Assembly (NCBI RefSeq): GCF_009870125.1
Contig: NC_046679.1
Location: 10,044,001 to 10,108,000, forward strand
DNA: 64,000 nt
Direction: 5' to 3'
DNA from: Drosophila pseudoobscura
Taxonomy: Eukaryota; Arthropoda; Insecta; Diptera; Drosophilidae
Both the position numbers and the translations under genes were made by a program. The notes beneath the pieces were generated by a model, which was not told where the DNA came from, did not search any database, and worked only from the letters and a program-made list of their open reading frames with translations. This document shows, piece by piece, positions 36,446 to 47,207 of this stretch. The first letter of the stretch is position 1, and each line of letters starts with the position of its first letter.

Positions 36446-36952
36446 CTGGACCTTTTTCTCCGCCAGCTTGATTCTGTTCTCTCGATTTTAGTACGCAAAT
36501 TATCTTTAAATGAATAATAAATTAGCAGAAAAATTAAAACGATGCGTCCGAGAAAGAGTGGTAGTGTGACCAGATGTGCCACAATGCGCACTATAAAATA
36601 CTCAAAAATACTATAAAAAAACTGGTGGGTCCCACGAGAAACAGCAACGAAAACGAAACACAATTTTCAGTTATACCGGCGATAAACACTATAAAACAAT
36701 ACGAAAAGAGCATGCAATATCTTATTTTTGCGATCTAATCCAGAATGTTCGTTTGCGACAAGTTCGGTGCATCTGATACTATCGGAAATGTTATCGATAG
36801 TTTTTCCTATCGCCAAGAGTTTGTTTTTAATCGACTCCCGCCCCCTTTACTGTGCAACAGGTTATCCCGGAATTTCCGCCTTTGGATCGTTCGGGTGCAA
36901 CCCACTCTTGCATGAATCAGCGACGGCCACTTATCCCGCCCACAAGTGCATG
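36446..36952. promoter_or_regulatory. Divergent promoter region of TfIIA-L and pelle
   Basis: The 507 bp between the two start codons contain the perfect DRE octamer TATCGATA at 36792-36799, next to further TATCG-like half sites (ACTATCGG and CCTATCGC). No TATA box at a convincing place was seen. The layout implies that both genes draw on the same DREF-type housekeeping promoter region. Confidence 0.6.
36792..36799 (+). promoter_or_regulatory. DRE octamer between TfIIA-L and pelle
   Basis: Perfect palindromic TATCGATA inside GTTATCGATAGTT, roughly 155 bp before the pelle ATG and 350 bp before the TfIIA-L ATG. The octamer is the known DREF/BEAF-32 target in Drosophila. Confidence 0.65.
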
Positions 36953-38579
36953 ATGAGCGGCTCAGAGACCGCCGAGGCCCAGGGAACTGCCAACAGGACC
37001 AGATCCAGATCGCACCAAGACGACACTCTGCTGATTAGGCTTCTACCAGTGGTTGCGCGTCATCAGCTTTGCGTCCACCTGGACTCCCTGGATGTGTGGC
37101 AGCAGTTGGCCACGGCTGTCAAGCTCTACCCGGAGCAGGTGGAGCAGATAAGACACCAGAAAGACCGCGGCCGTTCCCCAGCAAACGAGTTCATGAATAT
37201 ATGGGGGGGCCAGTATAATCACACAGTCCAGAGCCTGTTTGCTCTGTTCAAAAAGTGAGTACAGATCCAATTGGGAGAAAGTTATAATAAGTCCCACCCC
37301 TCGTCCTCTCCAGGCTGAAGCTGCACCACGCCATGCGGATGATCAAGGACTACGTGAACGAGGACCTGCACAAGTACATTCCCAGGAGCGTGCCCACCAT
37401 CAGCGACCTGCGTGCCCCGCCCGATTCAAATTCGAAAATAGACAATGGCCCGCCCTTTCCCTCCTCCTCGGGCGTCAGCAACTCGAACAATAACCGCACG
37501 ACGACGACGATGAGCGAGGAGATTCCCAGTTTAGAATCTCTGGGAAACATCCACATCAGCACCGTGCAGCGGGCGGCCGAGTCCCTGCTGAAGATTGACT
37601 ACTCGGAGCTAGAGCGTGCCACGGACAGCTGGTGTCCGGAGAACCGCCTCGGCCAGGGCGGATTCGGAGAGGTCTACAAGGGCGAGTGGAAGCAGCTGGA
37701 CGTGGCCATCAAGGTGATGAACTACCGCAGCCCCAACATCGACAAAAACCAGGTGGAGCTGCAGCAGAGCTACAACGAGCTCAAGTACCTAAACACCATT
37801 CGGCATGACAACATCCTGGCTCTCTACGGCTACAGCATCAATGGCGACAAGCCCTGCCTGGTCTACCAGCTGATGAAGGGCGGCTCGCTGGAGAACCGCC
37901 TGCGGGCGCACAAGTCGCAGCAACCGCTACCGGCGCTGACGTGGATGCAGCGTTTCAGCATTTGCCATGGCACGGCCAAGTAAGTGAATGAGTTTCGTTT
38001 CCCCGAATCACAGTTGATTGAATCCTCCTTTCTATTGCTCCCCATAGAGGCATCTACTTTCTGCATACTGCCCGCAGCACTCCCCTCATCCATGGTGATA
38101 TTAAGCCCGCAAACATTCTGCTGGATCAGTGCCTGCAGCCAAAGATCGGGGACTTTGGGTTGGCCCGCGAGGGACCCAAGTCGATAAACGCCGTGATGCA
38201 GGTTAAGAAGGTGTTCGGCACCAGGATCTACCTTCCGCCGGAGTTCCGCAACTCCAAACAGCTCAGCACGGGCGTGGACGTGTATAGTTTCGGGATTGTG
38301 CTGCTGGAGGTGTTCACCGGGCGCCAGGTGACGGATCGCCTGCCAAAAAACGACCAGCATCAGGATCTGCTGCACTATGTCAAGCAGAACTGGGCCCAGT
38401 CGCAGCAGAATCGCCTGGAACTGCTCGACAAGCACATACCCAAGCCGGTCGGCGATGAGCTGGACATGTGCCTGTGCGCCATCGAGGCTGGCCTCCAATG
38501 CACGGCCCTCGAGACGCAGGACAGGCCCTCAATGAACGGCGTCCTCAATAGATTCAAGCCATTCCGCATTGACTTTTGA
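36953..38579 (+). CDS. pll: Pelle, IRAK-type serine/threonine kinase of the Toll pathway
   Basis: Three exons, 36953-37254, 37314-37979 and 38048-38579, give 499 residues, close to the 501 of D. melanogaster. An N-terminal death domain (about 24-130; LDVWQQLATAVKLYPEQVEQ, IWGGQYNHTVQSLFALFKK) binds Tube and MyD88. A Ser/Asn linker (NSNNNRTTTTMSEE) leads to the kinase domain (about 200-499) with the glycine loop GQGGFGE (about 214), VAIK lysine, catalytic HGDIKPAN (about 337) and GDFGLAREG (about 356). The catalytic HGD in place of HRD is usual for IRAK/Pelle. Pelle phosphorylates itself, Tube and Toll to release Dorsal/Dif in dorsoventral patterning and immunity. An extra in-frame ATG directly upstream (36950) would add one Met. 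Confidence 0.96.
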
Positions 38580-38899
38580 CCATTCATACATATGGTATAT
38601 TTACTCGATCGAAGATCTGAACTGTGCCTTAAAGCCACTATATTGTTAGCCGTATATTATAATATAATCGTTTTGTACGTTGATTCTAGCGTCATTTTTG
38701 GTTACATCTTCGACCATTTAAATTTTAGCAACACATCACAAAATACTCAAAGTAGTTTTTATTTTTATTTGTGAGGAGCTCCGGCCAGGTCCATCATCGA
38801 CAGAGACCTCATTTACCTTTTTACATTAGTAGTTTTAGCCCCAGAAATTTTCCATTCAAATAAAGTTCGGACAGAACGAAGTTTCGAGCCAATCCAGAG
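38580..38899 (+). other. pelle 3' UTR and TTLL6B upstream region
   Basis: The 320-bp tandem gap holds an AATAAA at 38859-38864, only 36 bp before the TTLL6B ATG, and TTTATTTTTATTT tracts. Either pelle transcripts end inside the TTLL6B leader or the signal is unused. Confidence 0.4.
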
Positions 38900-41217
38900 A
38901 TGAATTTGAAAAATTCCAAGTTTTACAAACGCATCCAGGAGTTGCGACGCTTTTCGAAGGAGAAGATTCGCAAGGACCGAGAGCAGCGCACCAGCGCTCG
39001 GCTGGACATGGCCCTCAGCGAGCAACGTCCCCGCCATGAGTCTGACCTCGAGTGGTCCAGTTCCCCCCGCCGTCGTTCCAAGAAGACCAAGGGCAAGAAG
39101 AAGGCGGCCTCCCGTCTGTCAGGTGGCAAAGACACGCACTGCTCTAGCCCCGTAGGCGACGAGATTCCGCCGGATGCTGGGATCCAGAGCTACATCCAGC
39201 TGAACGACAAGTGCTATCGGCTGGCCTGCACTAGGCAGGTGCCTGTCAAATCCTCGCGAGATGATGACCGCTCCATTAGCGAGTCCAAAAGCGCCATTTG
39301 CGTGTCCAACTCACGCTACGCGATGATCGGTAGGATATCCAAGACCCTCGGATACAAGCTGGTCAAGGAGACCAAACTGTGGAACATTCTCTGGTCGGAC
39401 TCGTTCCCCGGCGTAGAGCTCTTCAAGAACATGAAGCGCTTCCAGCAGATCAACCACTTTCCCGGCATGATCGAGATCTGCCGCAAGGATCTGCTCTCGC
39501 GCAACCTCAACCGCATGTTCAAGGTGTATCCACACGACTACAAGATCTTCCCCAAGACCTGGATGCTGCCAGCGGAGTAAGTGAAGGTATATCCTTACCT
39601 GATCGATCATTAAGTGTCCCCACTTCTGTCCAGCTATGGGGATGCCATGAACTATGCTCTGACCCACAAGCGGACGTTCATCCTAAAGCCGGACTCGGGT
39701 GCCCAGGGACGTGGTATCTGGCTGACCAACGATCTGAAGACCATCGGGGCCAACGAGCGGCTCATCTGCCAGACCTACGTCCACCGAGTGGGTAACCATT
39801 CGACTCTAGATCGGCCGCATGCCTAACCCATACCATAACCATTCTAACAGCCCCTTCTCATCGATGGCTACAAGTTCGATCTGCGGGTCTATACACTCAT
39901 TACATCGGTGGATCCGCTGCGTATCTTCGTGTACAACGAGGGCCTGGCCCGGTTCGCCACGAACAAGTACGTGGAGCCCACGCCGGGCAACTCCAACGAC
40001 CTGTACATGCACCTCACGAACTATTCGGTGAACAAAAGGAACTCCCACTACGAGCTGTGCGACAACGACGACTGCGGCAGCAAGCGGAAGCTGAGCGCCA
40101 TCAACAACTGGATGCGCAGGCACAACTACGATGTAGAGGAGTTCTGGACGAACGTTGACGATGTGATCATCAAGACGGTGCTCAGTGCCTGGCCCGTGCT
40201 AAAGCACAACTACCACGCCTGCTTCCCGGGCCACGACAAGATCCAGGCCTGCTTCGAGATACTCGGATTCGACATTCTGGTGGACTGGAAGCTGAAGCCC
40301 TACATCCTAGAGGTCAATCACTCGCCCAGCTTCCACACCAACGAGCAGGTGGATCGCGAAGTCAAGCGTCCTCTCATCCGGGACACCCTCAATCTGGTCA
40401 GCGCTGTGCTGGCGGACAAGAAGCAGATCATGCGCGAGGATCGCAAGCGGGTCAAGCAGCGCCTGCTCAAGACCAAGGGCGAGGCGTAAGAAATCCATTT
40501 GTTCCTTTGGCCCTTCCATCATACTACTCCTGCCGTCCATACAGATTGCAGCGTCCCCGTGTCTGCAATGGATCCACAAAGACAGAATGCAGCCCGAGAA
40601 AGGTTGAGCCCGAGGAGGACCAGGACCCGCTGGCCCAACAAGTCGCTTGGGAGGACAGTCACATGGGAAACTTTCGCAGGATCATGCCTCCGCCCGACGG
40701 CACCAAGGCCGAGTACTACAGCCAGTTCTATGGCCAGACCAATCAGGTGTCCATCTTTGCCGAGACGGCGGCCAGCAAGAAGCGGGAGGATCTTGCCCGC
40801 AAGATGCGCCTCCAGATCGAGGAGAAGAAGGCCAAGCAGGACCAGATGCTGAATGGACGCAGCAAGACCGACAAGCGCAAGCGCCAGCTCGTCATCCTGC
40901 CGCGAGCTGTGCGCGAGAAGAACCGCGTCCAGCTGTACCGCCTGCAGGAGCACTGGGTGCCGGGCTTCATCTCCGAGGCGGAGGAACGGCTGCGCCACAC
41001 CTGGCTCCAAATGCGCACTGAAGCGATCAAGACGCTCCGGATCACCGAGAATGTAAGTAAACATCTTTACTTTCCTCTGTCCTTATATTTCTGATCCTTT
41101 CCTTAGGTCTATGCCACGCTGTACGAGGCGGGCAACCTGACCAACACGGACATGGTCGTTTTTCCGCATCTCTACCAGCATCTACAGAACGGCTTTGACA
41201 TCAAGCAGCACACATAA
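38900..41217 (+). CDS. TTLL6B: Tubulin tyrosine ligase-like polyglutamylase, TTLL6 type
   Basis: Five exons, 38900-39576, 39634-39787, 39851-40485, 40545-41052 and 41107-41217, give 694 residues. After a basic N-terminus of about 90 residues (RRRSKKTKGKKKAA) the ATP-grasp TTL domain spans about 130-500: GRISKTLGYKLVKE, NHFPGMIEICRKDLL, FILKPDSGAQGRGIWL (ATP-binding Lys and Gly loop), PLLIDGYKFDLRVY, MHLTNYSVNK, FDILVDWKLKPYILEVNHSPS (metal-binding Glu-Val-Asn). A basic C-terminal extension after it resembles the microtubule-binding region of TTLL6/TTLL13. Such enzymes add glutamate side chains to tubulin tails in axonemes and neurons. The third exon uses a GTGGGT donor upstream; its joint (HR|PLLIDG) restores a conserved block. 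The symbol rests on family and map position. Confidence 0.92.
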
Positions 41218-42676
41218 GACGCCACACATGGCCTTTCATCCTCCCTCCCCATTTGAACTTCCACATTTCCACGTATGTTGTTAAATTTGTTATATGTTAA
41301 ATTTTACTTTCTAATTAAAAGAAAAAATTAAAGAGCTGCCCCATCAAACCGATCAGGGAGGTGTCCTCAATCTGTTTGGTTCTGATGCTGACGGGTTCCG
41401 TGATGAACAATGAAAATAGAAGAATACAGACTTATCTTATAAGGAAATAGTAAACTGCAAGATATTAAGGGACTCAGTTCCTATAAGGAAATACTAAACT
41501 GCAAGATATTAAGGGACTCAGGGACTATGCCAGAAACATTTAATTTCTCGAATTTGAGGTTTACTTCAAGGTCAATCAATCCATAGTTATTTGTGTTTTT
41601 CTGAAAGCAGAAAAATTGAATTAAACCCCAAAATAAAAAGCGACTTCAAATCTATATTGATTCCATACTATACATAAAACATATTAAAAAAAGCCAAAGT
41701 TGAAGGAAAATAAAACAAGAAGAAAACTGCAACTTTAGCTCCATATATCTTCAGGTATAAACATTTTATCGCTATGAATAAAAAATCTTATGAAAGGTCA
41801 AGCAATTCTCTTTTCGACCCATACAGTTTTTTCGGATATTGGCGCAGCAAATGTCAAGTGAAAAAAACAAAATTGCACAAAGTAAAAAAAAAACAGATAT
41901 TGAATTTTTAAAAAAGATTTCGTGGTATATTGGAAATTCGAATACAATCCAATCTAATTTTTGCTTTGTGGAATGATTTCTAAATGAAAAGATTCTCTAG
42001 AAACTTAGGAGATGATGAGAATGTGATGGGAGAATGCTTCGAATAAAAGTTTTATATTATGATTAGGAAAAATAACTGATAATTTCACTAAAAGAAACAT
42101 CTCCATTGCAGAGGGATAAATGTTGAATGAAATGCAGACGGATCTGTTTTCTGAATGGATAAATTCTGTATCAAAAACTCTTTAGCATAACTCTCTCGCT
42201 TCTCATTTTGTGGGTTTATTTCAGGGGTAATTCTTCTCAAATTAATCTCATCTCTTTTGCCTCTTCTCAATATATCATATGGGGAATAGGAATGGGTAGC
42301 ATAGCCCAGCATTAGTTCGTCATTAGCTGGCTCTCCGACTTCCTATAGACTTGGCAGGCTGCCCGGCTAACAAACATCATAAACATTTGCATTTTGGCGC
42401 GTGTTCTGTTCGCTGCCCCATCGAAAGATCCATTAGATCAGAGACGAGAGAGAGTTTTCTGAGATTGAGCATCGAATATTGAGCATCTTGAGAGCAATTC
42501 CATTCCGATTGAGGGGAGGAGGAGACTCTTCCATGCGTTCGCATTGAAAGGGAGAGCGCACTGAACTCAGTCTCGCAAAGGAGCAGCCACCGGGCAGTCC
42601 ACAGTCCACGGCAATTACAATCCGGAAAATATTTAGAAAGCCGTAAAAAAGAGATTTGCCCAGAGACCGTTGCGGC
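41218..42676. other. Intergenic DNA between TTLL6B and the filamin-repeat gene
   Basis: AT-rich DNA with no recognised exon. It contains one 44-bp tandem duplication at 41438-41525. The right end, about 42400-42676, is GC-richer and is probably the leader of the filamin-repeat gene. Confidence 0.5.
41438..41525. repeat. 44-bp tandem duplication
   Basis: Two adjacent copies of a 44-bp unit beginning TATAAGGAAATA, with one mismatch (AGT/ACT) in the shared core. No coding or TE content. Confidence 0.85.
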
Positions 42677-43620
42677 ATGTTCAAAGCGTCGCAGGAGATG
42701 CGTCTGAACACCAATGCAGCTGCCTCTCTGTGTCCGAGTGGAAGTGGTGGGATCGAGGGGCCGAGTGCGGAGAAAGAGGGTATTTTTGGGCGCTACCAGC
42801 GCACGCCCGACGCGGGTGAGTCGACAATGAGGAAGTAAACATCGAAGCGAAGCGTCTATTTATATACACCCCCAACCGATCCGCTCCGCAGATGCGTATC
42901 CCACAGAGCCGCCCCGCGTCTTCATAGCTCCCGAGCTGACCGACGCGGGCAGGGTGCAATTGCTGCACTTTCCCAGCGGGGCTGTCCGCATCAACAGCTC
43001 CGTCAGCTTCATCCTCAAACGGAACGGTGTCAAAGGGAACTTTGATGTTCGGGTAGAGGGTCCTAGCGGCCAGCTGGAGGCCGTGCAGCAGCAGCAGTTG
43101 GACCCGGAGCGCTTCCAGATCGACTGCCAGCTGTCCTCTGGTGCAGGACTCTACAAGGTGCACGTCAAATGCAACTCCGTGATTCTGCCCCGGTCTCCCT
43201 TCATCATAGTAGCCATAGCGGGGGCTTCCGAGGCCACGGAAATAAAATCCAGCAGTCCAGCAGGTGGGTCCCGTCCTAGTGTAATCCTCCACAACGGTAA
43301 TCCCTCCATATTCTCTTGCAGGAGTGCCTATCTTTCAGTCGGATGCCAGCAAGGTACAGAGCCGGGGCCTAGGACTCTCGCACATGAACTGCCTGGAGAG
43401 GAACGAGTTCACCGTGGACTGCAGCCAGGCGGGTAGCAACATGCTCTTCGTGGCCATCCTGGGACCACGGGGCCCCTGCGACGAGGTGCTGGTGAAGCAT
43501 CTGGGCCGCAACGTACATCGGGTCACGTACCGCGTGTCGGATCCTGGGGATTACATTTTGGTGGCCAAGTGGGGGGAGCAGCACATACCCGGGTCGCCTT
43601 TCAGCCTGGCCACCGAATAG
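42677..43620 (+). CDS. Small filamin-repeat protein
   Basis: Three exons, 42677-42815, 42892-43263 and 43322-43620, give 269 residues. After a low-complexity start the protein consists of two filamin-type immunoglobulin-like repeats. The first (about 48-165) has the pattern FIAPELTDAG, FDVRVEGPSGQLEA, GLYKVHVKCN and LPRSPFIIVA. The second (about 180-269) has VDCSQAGSNMLFVAILGP, YRVSDPGDYILVAKW and HIPGSPFSLA. The G-x-Y and I-P-G-S-P-F elements are diagnostic of filamin repeats. There is no actin-binding calponin domain, so it is not filamin itself; it may be a scaffold or adaptor. The individual gene is not known to me with certainty. The start is the first ATG, just before MFKASQ. Confidence 0.87.
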
Positions 43621-45425
43621 GAGTTGGAGGAGTAGAATAAATGTGAATAGACGAAAATCTGATGGTGACCTTGTTCTTGCCTCTGCTTCTCCGCTTCCTA
43701 CCCTCTGCCACCCGCCTTCCGCGGGACGATGTGCAATTTAATGATGATTACACTGTGGCAGCAGCAGCAACGGCAGAAACATTATCATTTTTTGTTATTT
43801 AGCCCGGCGCTAATGACGTTCGCATTTGGGGGCTGCTTGCTGCCGCTGTCGCTGCCGTCGCTCCAACCTAATGATGATGACCGGCAAATACATGCATGTG
43901 TTGGTGTGTGTGTGTGTTATGCTCCAACAAAAGCAGTTGCGCATCATCACTGATGGTGCCTGAGAGAGAGTGAGAGAGAGAGGGGGGGCGGGGGGAACAT
44001 AACATAGCCAAAGTTGATGATGATGATAATGCGTTTGCTTTGTAGCCCGCCAGCCTTAACGAGCTGAGCTGAGTTTGGACGGAGAAGGAGGAGAGAGCAG
44101 CCAGCTGCCGACTGAGCGACTGCGGGGCCACAAGATAAATTGCGCTTTGCCAGGCCCTAAAATCAAGCCAGATAAATCAAGCATGGCACAGCGGATAGGG
44201 GGGTAGTACCATTATCTACTATTCCAAACTGAACAGTTCCCTTTTCATGCAATAAAAGTTGTATTTACGGGCCCTTTCAATTCCCAACGTATTGTTTTGC
44301 CACTGTCTGGTCACACTGGCACGAAAAACCCTATGCACTATAGCTGGCCCGTTCACACCATGTTGCTTGCGCTGCTGCTGTCTCGCTTGTGCAGAGAACA
44401 TCATTATTTGTTGGTGTGTTGGTGGCGAGAGCTGCGCGTACTACCAGATACGTCGTTTTTCGTGTGTTTCCCTCTCGAAGATAATTAAAATTTAATTATT
44501 TGACTTATAATCAAGTTTTGTTTTGTGCTGCCTGCCTGTTGTTGTGTTGGTGTTGTCTCTCCCCCATCCCCCCGGCAATCTGCTACTCATGGAGAATAAG
44601 TAAAGAATGCACTGTGGCCGTAATCGACTCACCAAAAAAAGTTGATGTTGTGTGTGTGTGTGTGTATCTCTGCAAAGGGAAAAGTTGTGCGTGTGTGTAT
44701 TGAAGAAAAGTAACCATCGAATCGCCCCCCTCCTTCGCTTTGCGCACTTACAACTACACTTTTGCTGGCAGTGGCAGCGGCGGCGGCTCCAAGCAAAAGC
44801 AAGTGCGAAGGCAGGCCGCGGCGTCGGCGTCAAAGTTGTGTGGCATGTAGCATCTTCATCTCTTCTCTGGTATAGCAGTATACTGGAATAACCGCGTCAG
44901 TACGCTTTGAGCCAACGTCGCGTCAACTTCATATCTTGTATCTGCTGGATGCAATTCACAGCTAGTTTCTCTCTGCCTTTTCCCCCTATATTTGCATTTG
45001 TTTACGGATTGCGTATTATGTCTGTGTACTGTGTGTGGGCCTGTGTGAGGGCCTCATCTGTGTGTTTGTGTGTGCGCCGGCTTAATGATAATTAAAAATC
45101 CGTTATTATAGTGCGCAGGCAAGTCCCGTTCGTTCGTTAGTTGGGGGAAGGGAGGCGTGGGTGTTCTCGTCCCCCCGTAACCTTTAAAGATTCGCCTTAG
45201 AAATGGTGTTGTATGAGATTTTCCCGCAATTATTATAAATATTATATTATATCAGTGTAATTAAAAGTGAAATACGTTGTTAATTGATTGTTGTTGCTGT
45301 TGCAGGAGTGGATGCGCGTGTCCAATATGCCAGCCTACTAGATAAGTACTGCTTCATGTCCTGCTCCAGCTGGCAGACGCAGTTTGTTGGGCAATCCCAT
45401 TTGTCGGCAGCGAGACCCATGTGAA
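43621..45425. other. Upstream region of the MADF/BESS-like gene
   Basis: The filamin-gene poly(A) signal AATAAA is at 43636-43641. The rest is non-coding with GT, GA and TGTGTG microsatellites (for example 43903-43918, 43965-43990 and 44650-44665). An acceptor (GTTGCTGTTGCAG) ending at 45305 marks a 5' UTR exon, 45306-45431, that carries the start codon at its end. Confidence 0.5.
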
Positions 45426-46577
45426 ATGCCTGTGAGTACTCATCTCCTGCCCATCTGAAGCTCCTCCTGGATATCCGTCTCTTTACCTGTATCTGTTGCA
45501 GTATGAAAAATTCAACAAAAAGCGTCGACAATGGGAGGATAGTGGGGTACTAGAGCTAATCAAACTATGGAAAGTCTGCGCCTATGAGCTGCGCACCATC
45601 AAACGCAATGGCCATCTGTATGTGGCTATGGCCAAGCAGCTAACGTCCCTGGGCGTCCCTGTTACCGCACTTGAGGTGCACTTCAAAGTCAACAATCTCA
45701 CGCAGCGATATCGCCAGGAGCAGAAGACCTTCGAGACAACGGGCATAATCAGCACCTGGAAGTTTTACAGTCAAGTGGATGATGTTTTCAAGAGTCTGGC
45801 AGCTCACACGGGTTACAAGTAAATAAGTAATGCAAATCCCATGGAAGGGATATAATGTCTAATGGAAACTAATGCGAATCTGATCTTCCACAGAGACAAA
45901 CGCATGACTAGTGCCTCGAATACTAGTAGCCTACCATCCACATCCGAGTCACCAGTTTGGAAGAATCCAATGTCTCAGCAAGAGTTTAATAGCAACAACA
46001 CGGAGGGGTTCTATAAGTGAGTACTCCTTACACTCTATTCTTTATTCTGTTCCGATCATTCTTATACTGATCTCCCTATCTGTTCTATTGCAGGACCGAG
46101 TACGGCATGCATCGCCACTTTATGGACCACTCCCAGCCACCGCCGAACACGGGCAGCGTGGACAACTTCATGACCTCCTCGGCGGCCGTGGCGGCGGTGG
46201 CTGCCGCTGCATCCGCTCGCCTCGCGGACAACAACATGGAGCAGCAGATGAATGCTGCGGGCGGCAGTGGGGCCAGCGGTGGCGGCAACACCAACGGCGG
46301 TGTGGCCAACTACAACAAGATCAAAAAATCGCACGAGGACTACGACAAGTTCGTGGACATTGTGAAGAACATCGTGGACACGCACAAGAGCACACCCGAC
46401 AAGGTGGACACGTTCAGCGACTTCATCAAGTCGTATATGAAGCGCTGGCCGGAGCGGCTCCAGGACGAGGCCATCAATCACATCACCAACTACGTCATTG
46501 TCAAGAATATGGAGCACAGCATGGTCAGCGGCGGCGGCGGCGTCCACAATCCGGAGGGGGTCAACAACCGACAATAA
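45426..46577 (+). CDS. MADF-like DNA-binding protein with BESS-like C-terminus
   Basis: Four coding segments, 45426-45431, 45502-45818, 45894-46016 and 46094-46577, give 309 residues. The first exon supplies only ATG CCT before its donor; an in-frame TAG in the same exon excludes an earlier start. Residues about 3-105 form a MADF/Myb-SANT-like helical domain (RRQWEDSGVLELIKLWK, NGHLYVAMAKQL, LEVHFKVNNLTQRYRQEQ). A Ser/Asn/Gly linker follows, then a C-terminal helical module (about 225-285; YDKFVDIVKNIVDTHKS, FIKSYMKRWPERLQDEA, ITNYVIVKN) that resembles a BESS-type interaction motif. MADF-BESS proteins are fly transcription regulators. The gene converges on DNA polymerase alpha 73K. No specific symbol was recognised. 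Confidence 0.82.
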
Positions 46578-47207
46578 CAATACAAGCAGGAGCCCAACAA
46601 CTAAACGCAGCCAAGGTCAGTGCAGATAGTTGTTGGACGGCCGCCCATCAGCCCACGCGGTCGGTCGTAGGCGGCCGTAGCTGCAGCTCCAGGAACTCCA
46701 ACCCAACTATGAAACCGCAGTACGCAACAGTACAAGAGACACGAGGAGCAGGGCGAGGATTACTTAACACGCAGGTGGCACGGCACGGCACGGCAGTTAC
46801 TTAACGGCTACCTACCCCCATGCCGGCATGCCGCTAGATCGGCTGGATGGTCTGGTTTATATTGGAGCGATGTGTTTTTTGGAACGAAACATGGCATACA
46901 GTATTTTTTGTATAGTTAAAATATACAATCGGAGTTTTTAGTTTACTTTTCTGTGCGATTGCGATACCGAATTGAGTTCGGAATTGACTCGTGTACGGAA
47001 GGGCCAGGCCAGAACAGGACTTGGACTGGGACTGGGACTCCATCTCAATCGTACATAGCGAGATCAGATCCTAGCGAGTACTTTTACGTTTAGACATCAT
47101 TTCCTACTGTTAGCTGTAAACTATTATACATATATAAATATATAAATTACAAATTAATAAATGCTTTAACTACTAACGATCTGTGCAGCGGGTACGGTCC
47201 TGTGTCT
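46578..47207. other. 3' UTR of the MADF/BESS-like gene
   Basis: Non-coding, with the poly(A) signal AATAAA at 47156-47161, less than 50 bp from the stop codon of the convergent DNA polymerase gene. The two 3' ends must lie very close together or overlap. Confidence 0.6.
47156..47161 (+). terminator. Poly(A) signal of the MADF/BESS-like gene
   Basis: AATAAA inside an AT-rich end of the 3' UTR, 579 nt after the stop codon. Confidence 0.55.

Noticed and set aside
41438-41525. Duplication as a sign of a transposon footprint
   Set aside because: It is a simple 44-bp tandem copy without terminal repeats or target duplication.
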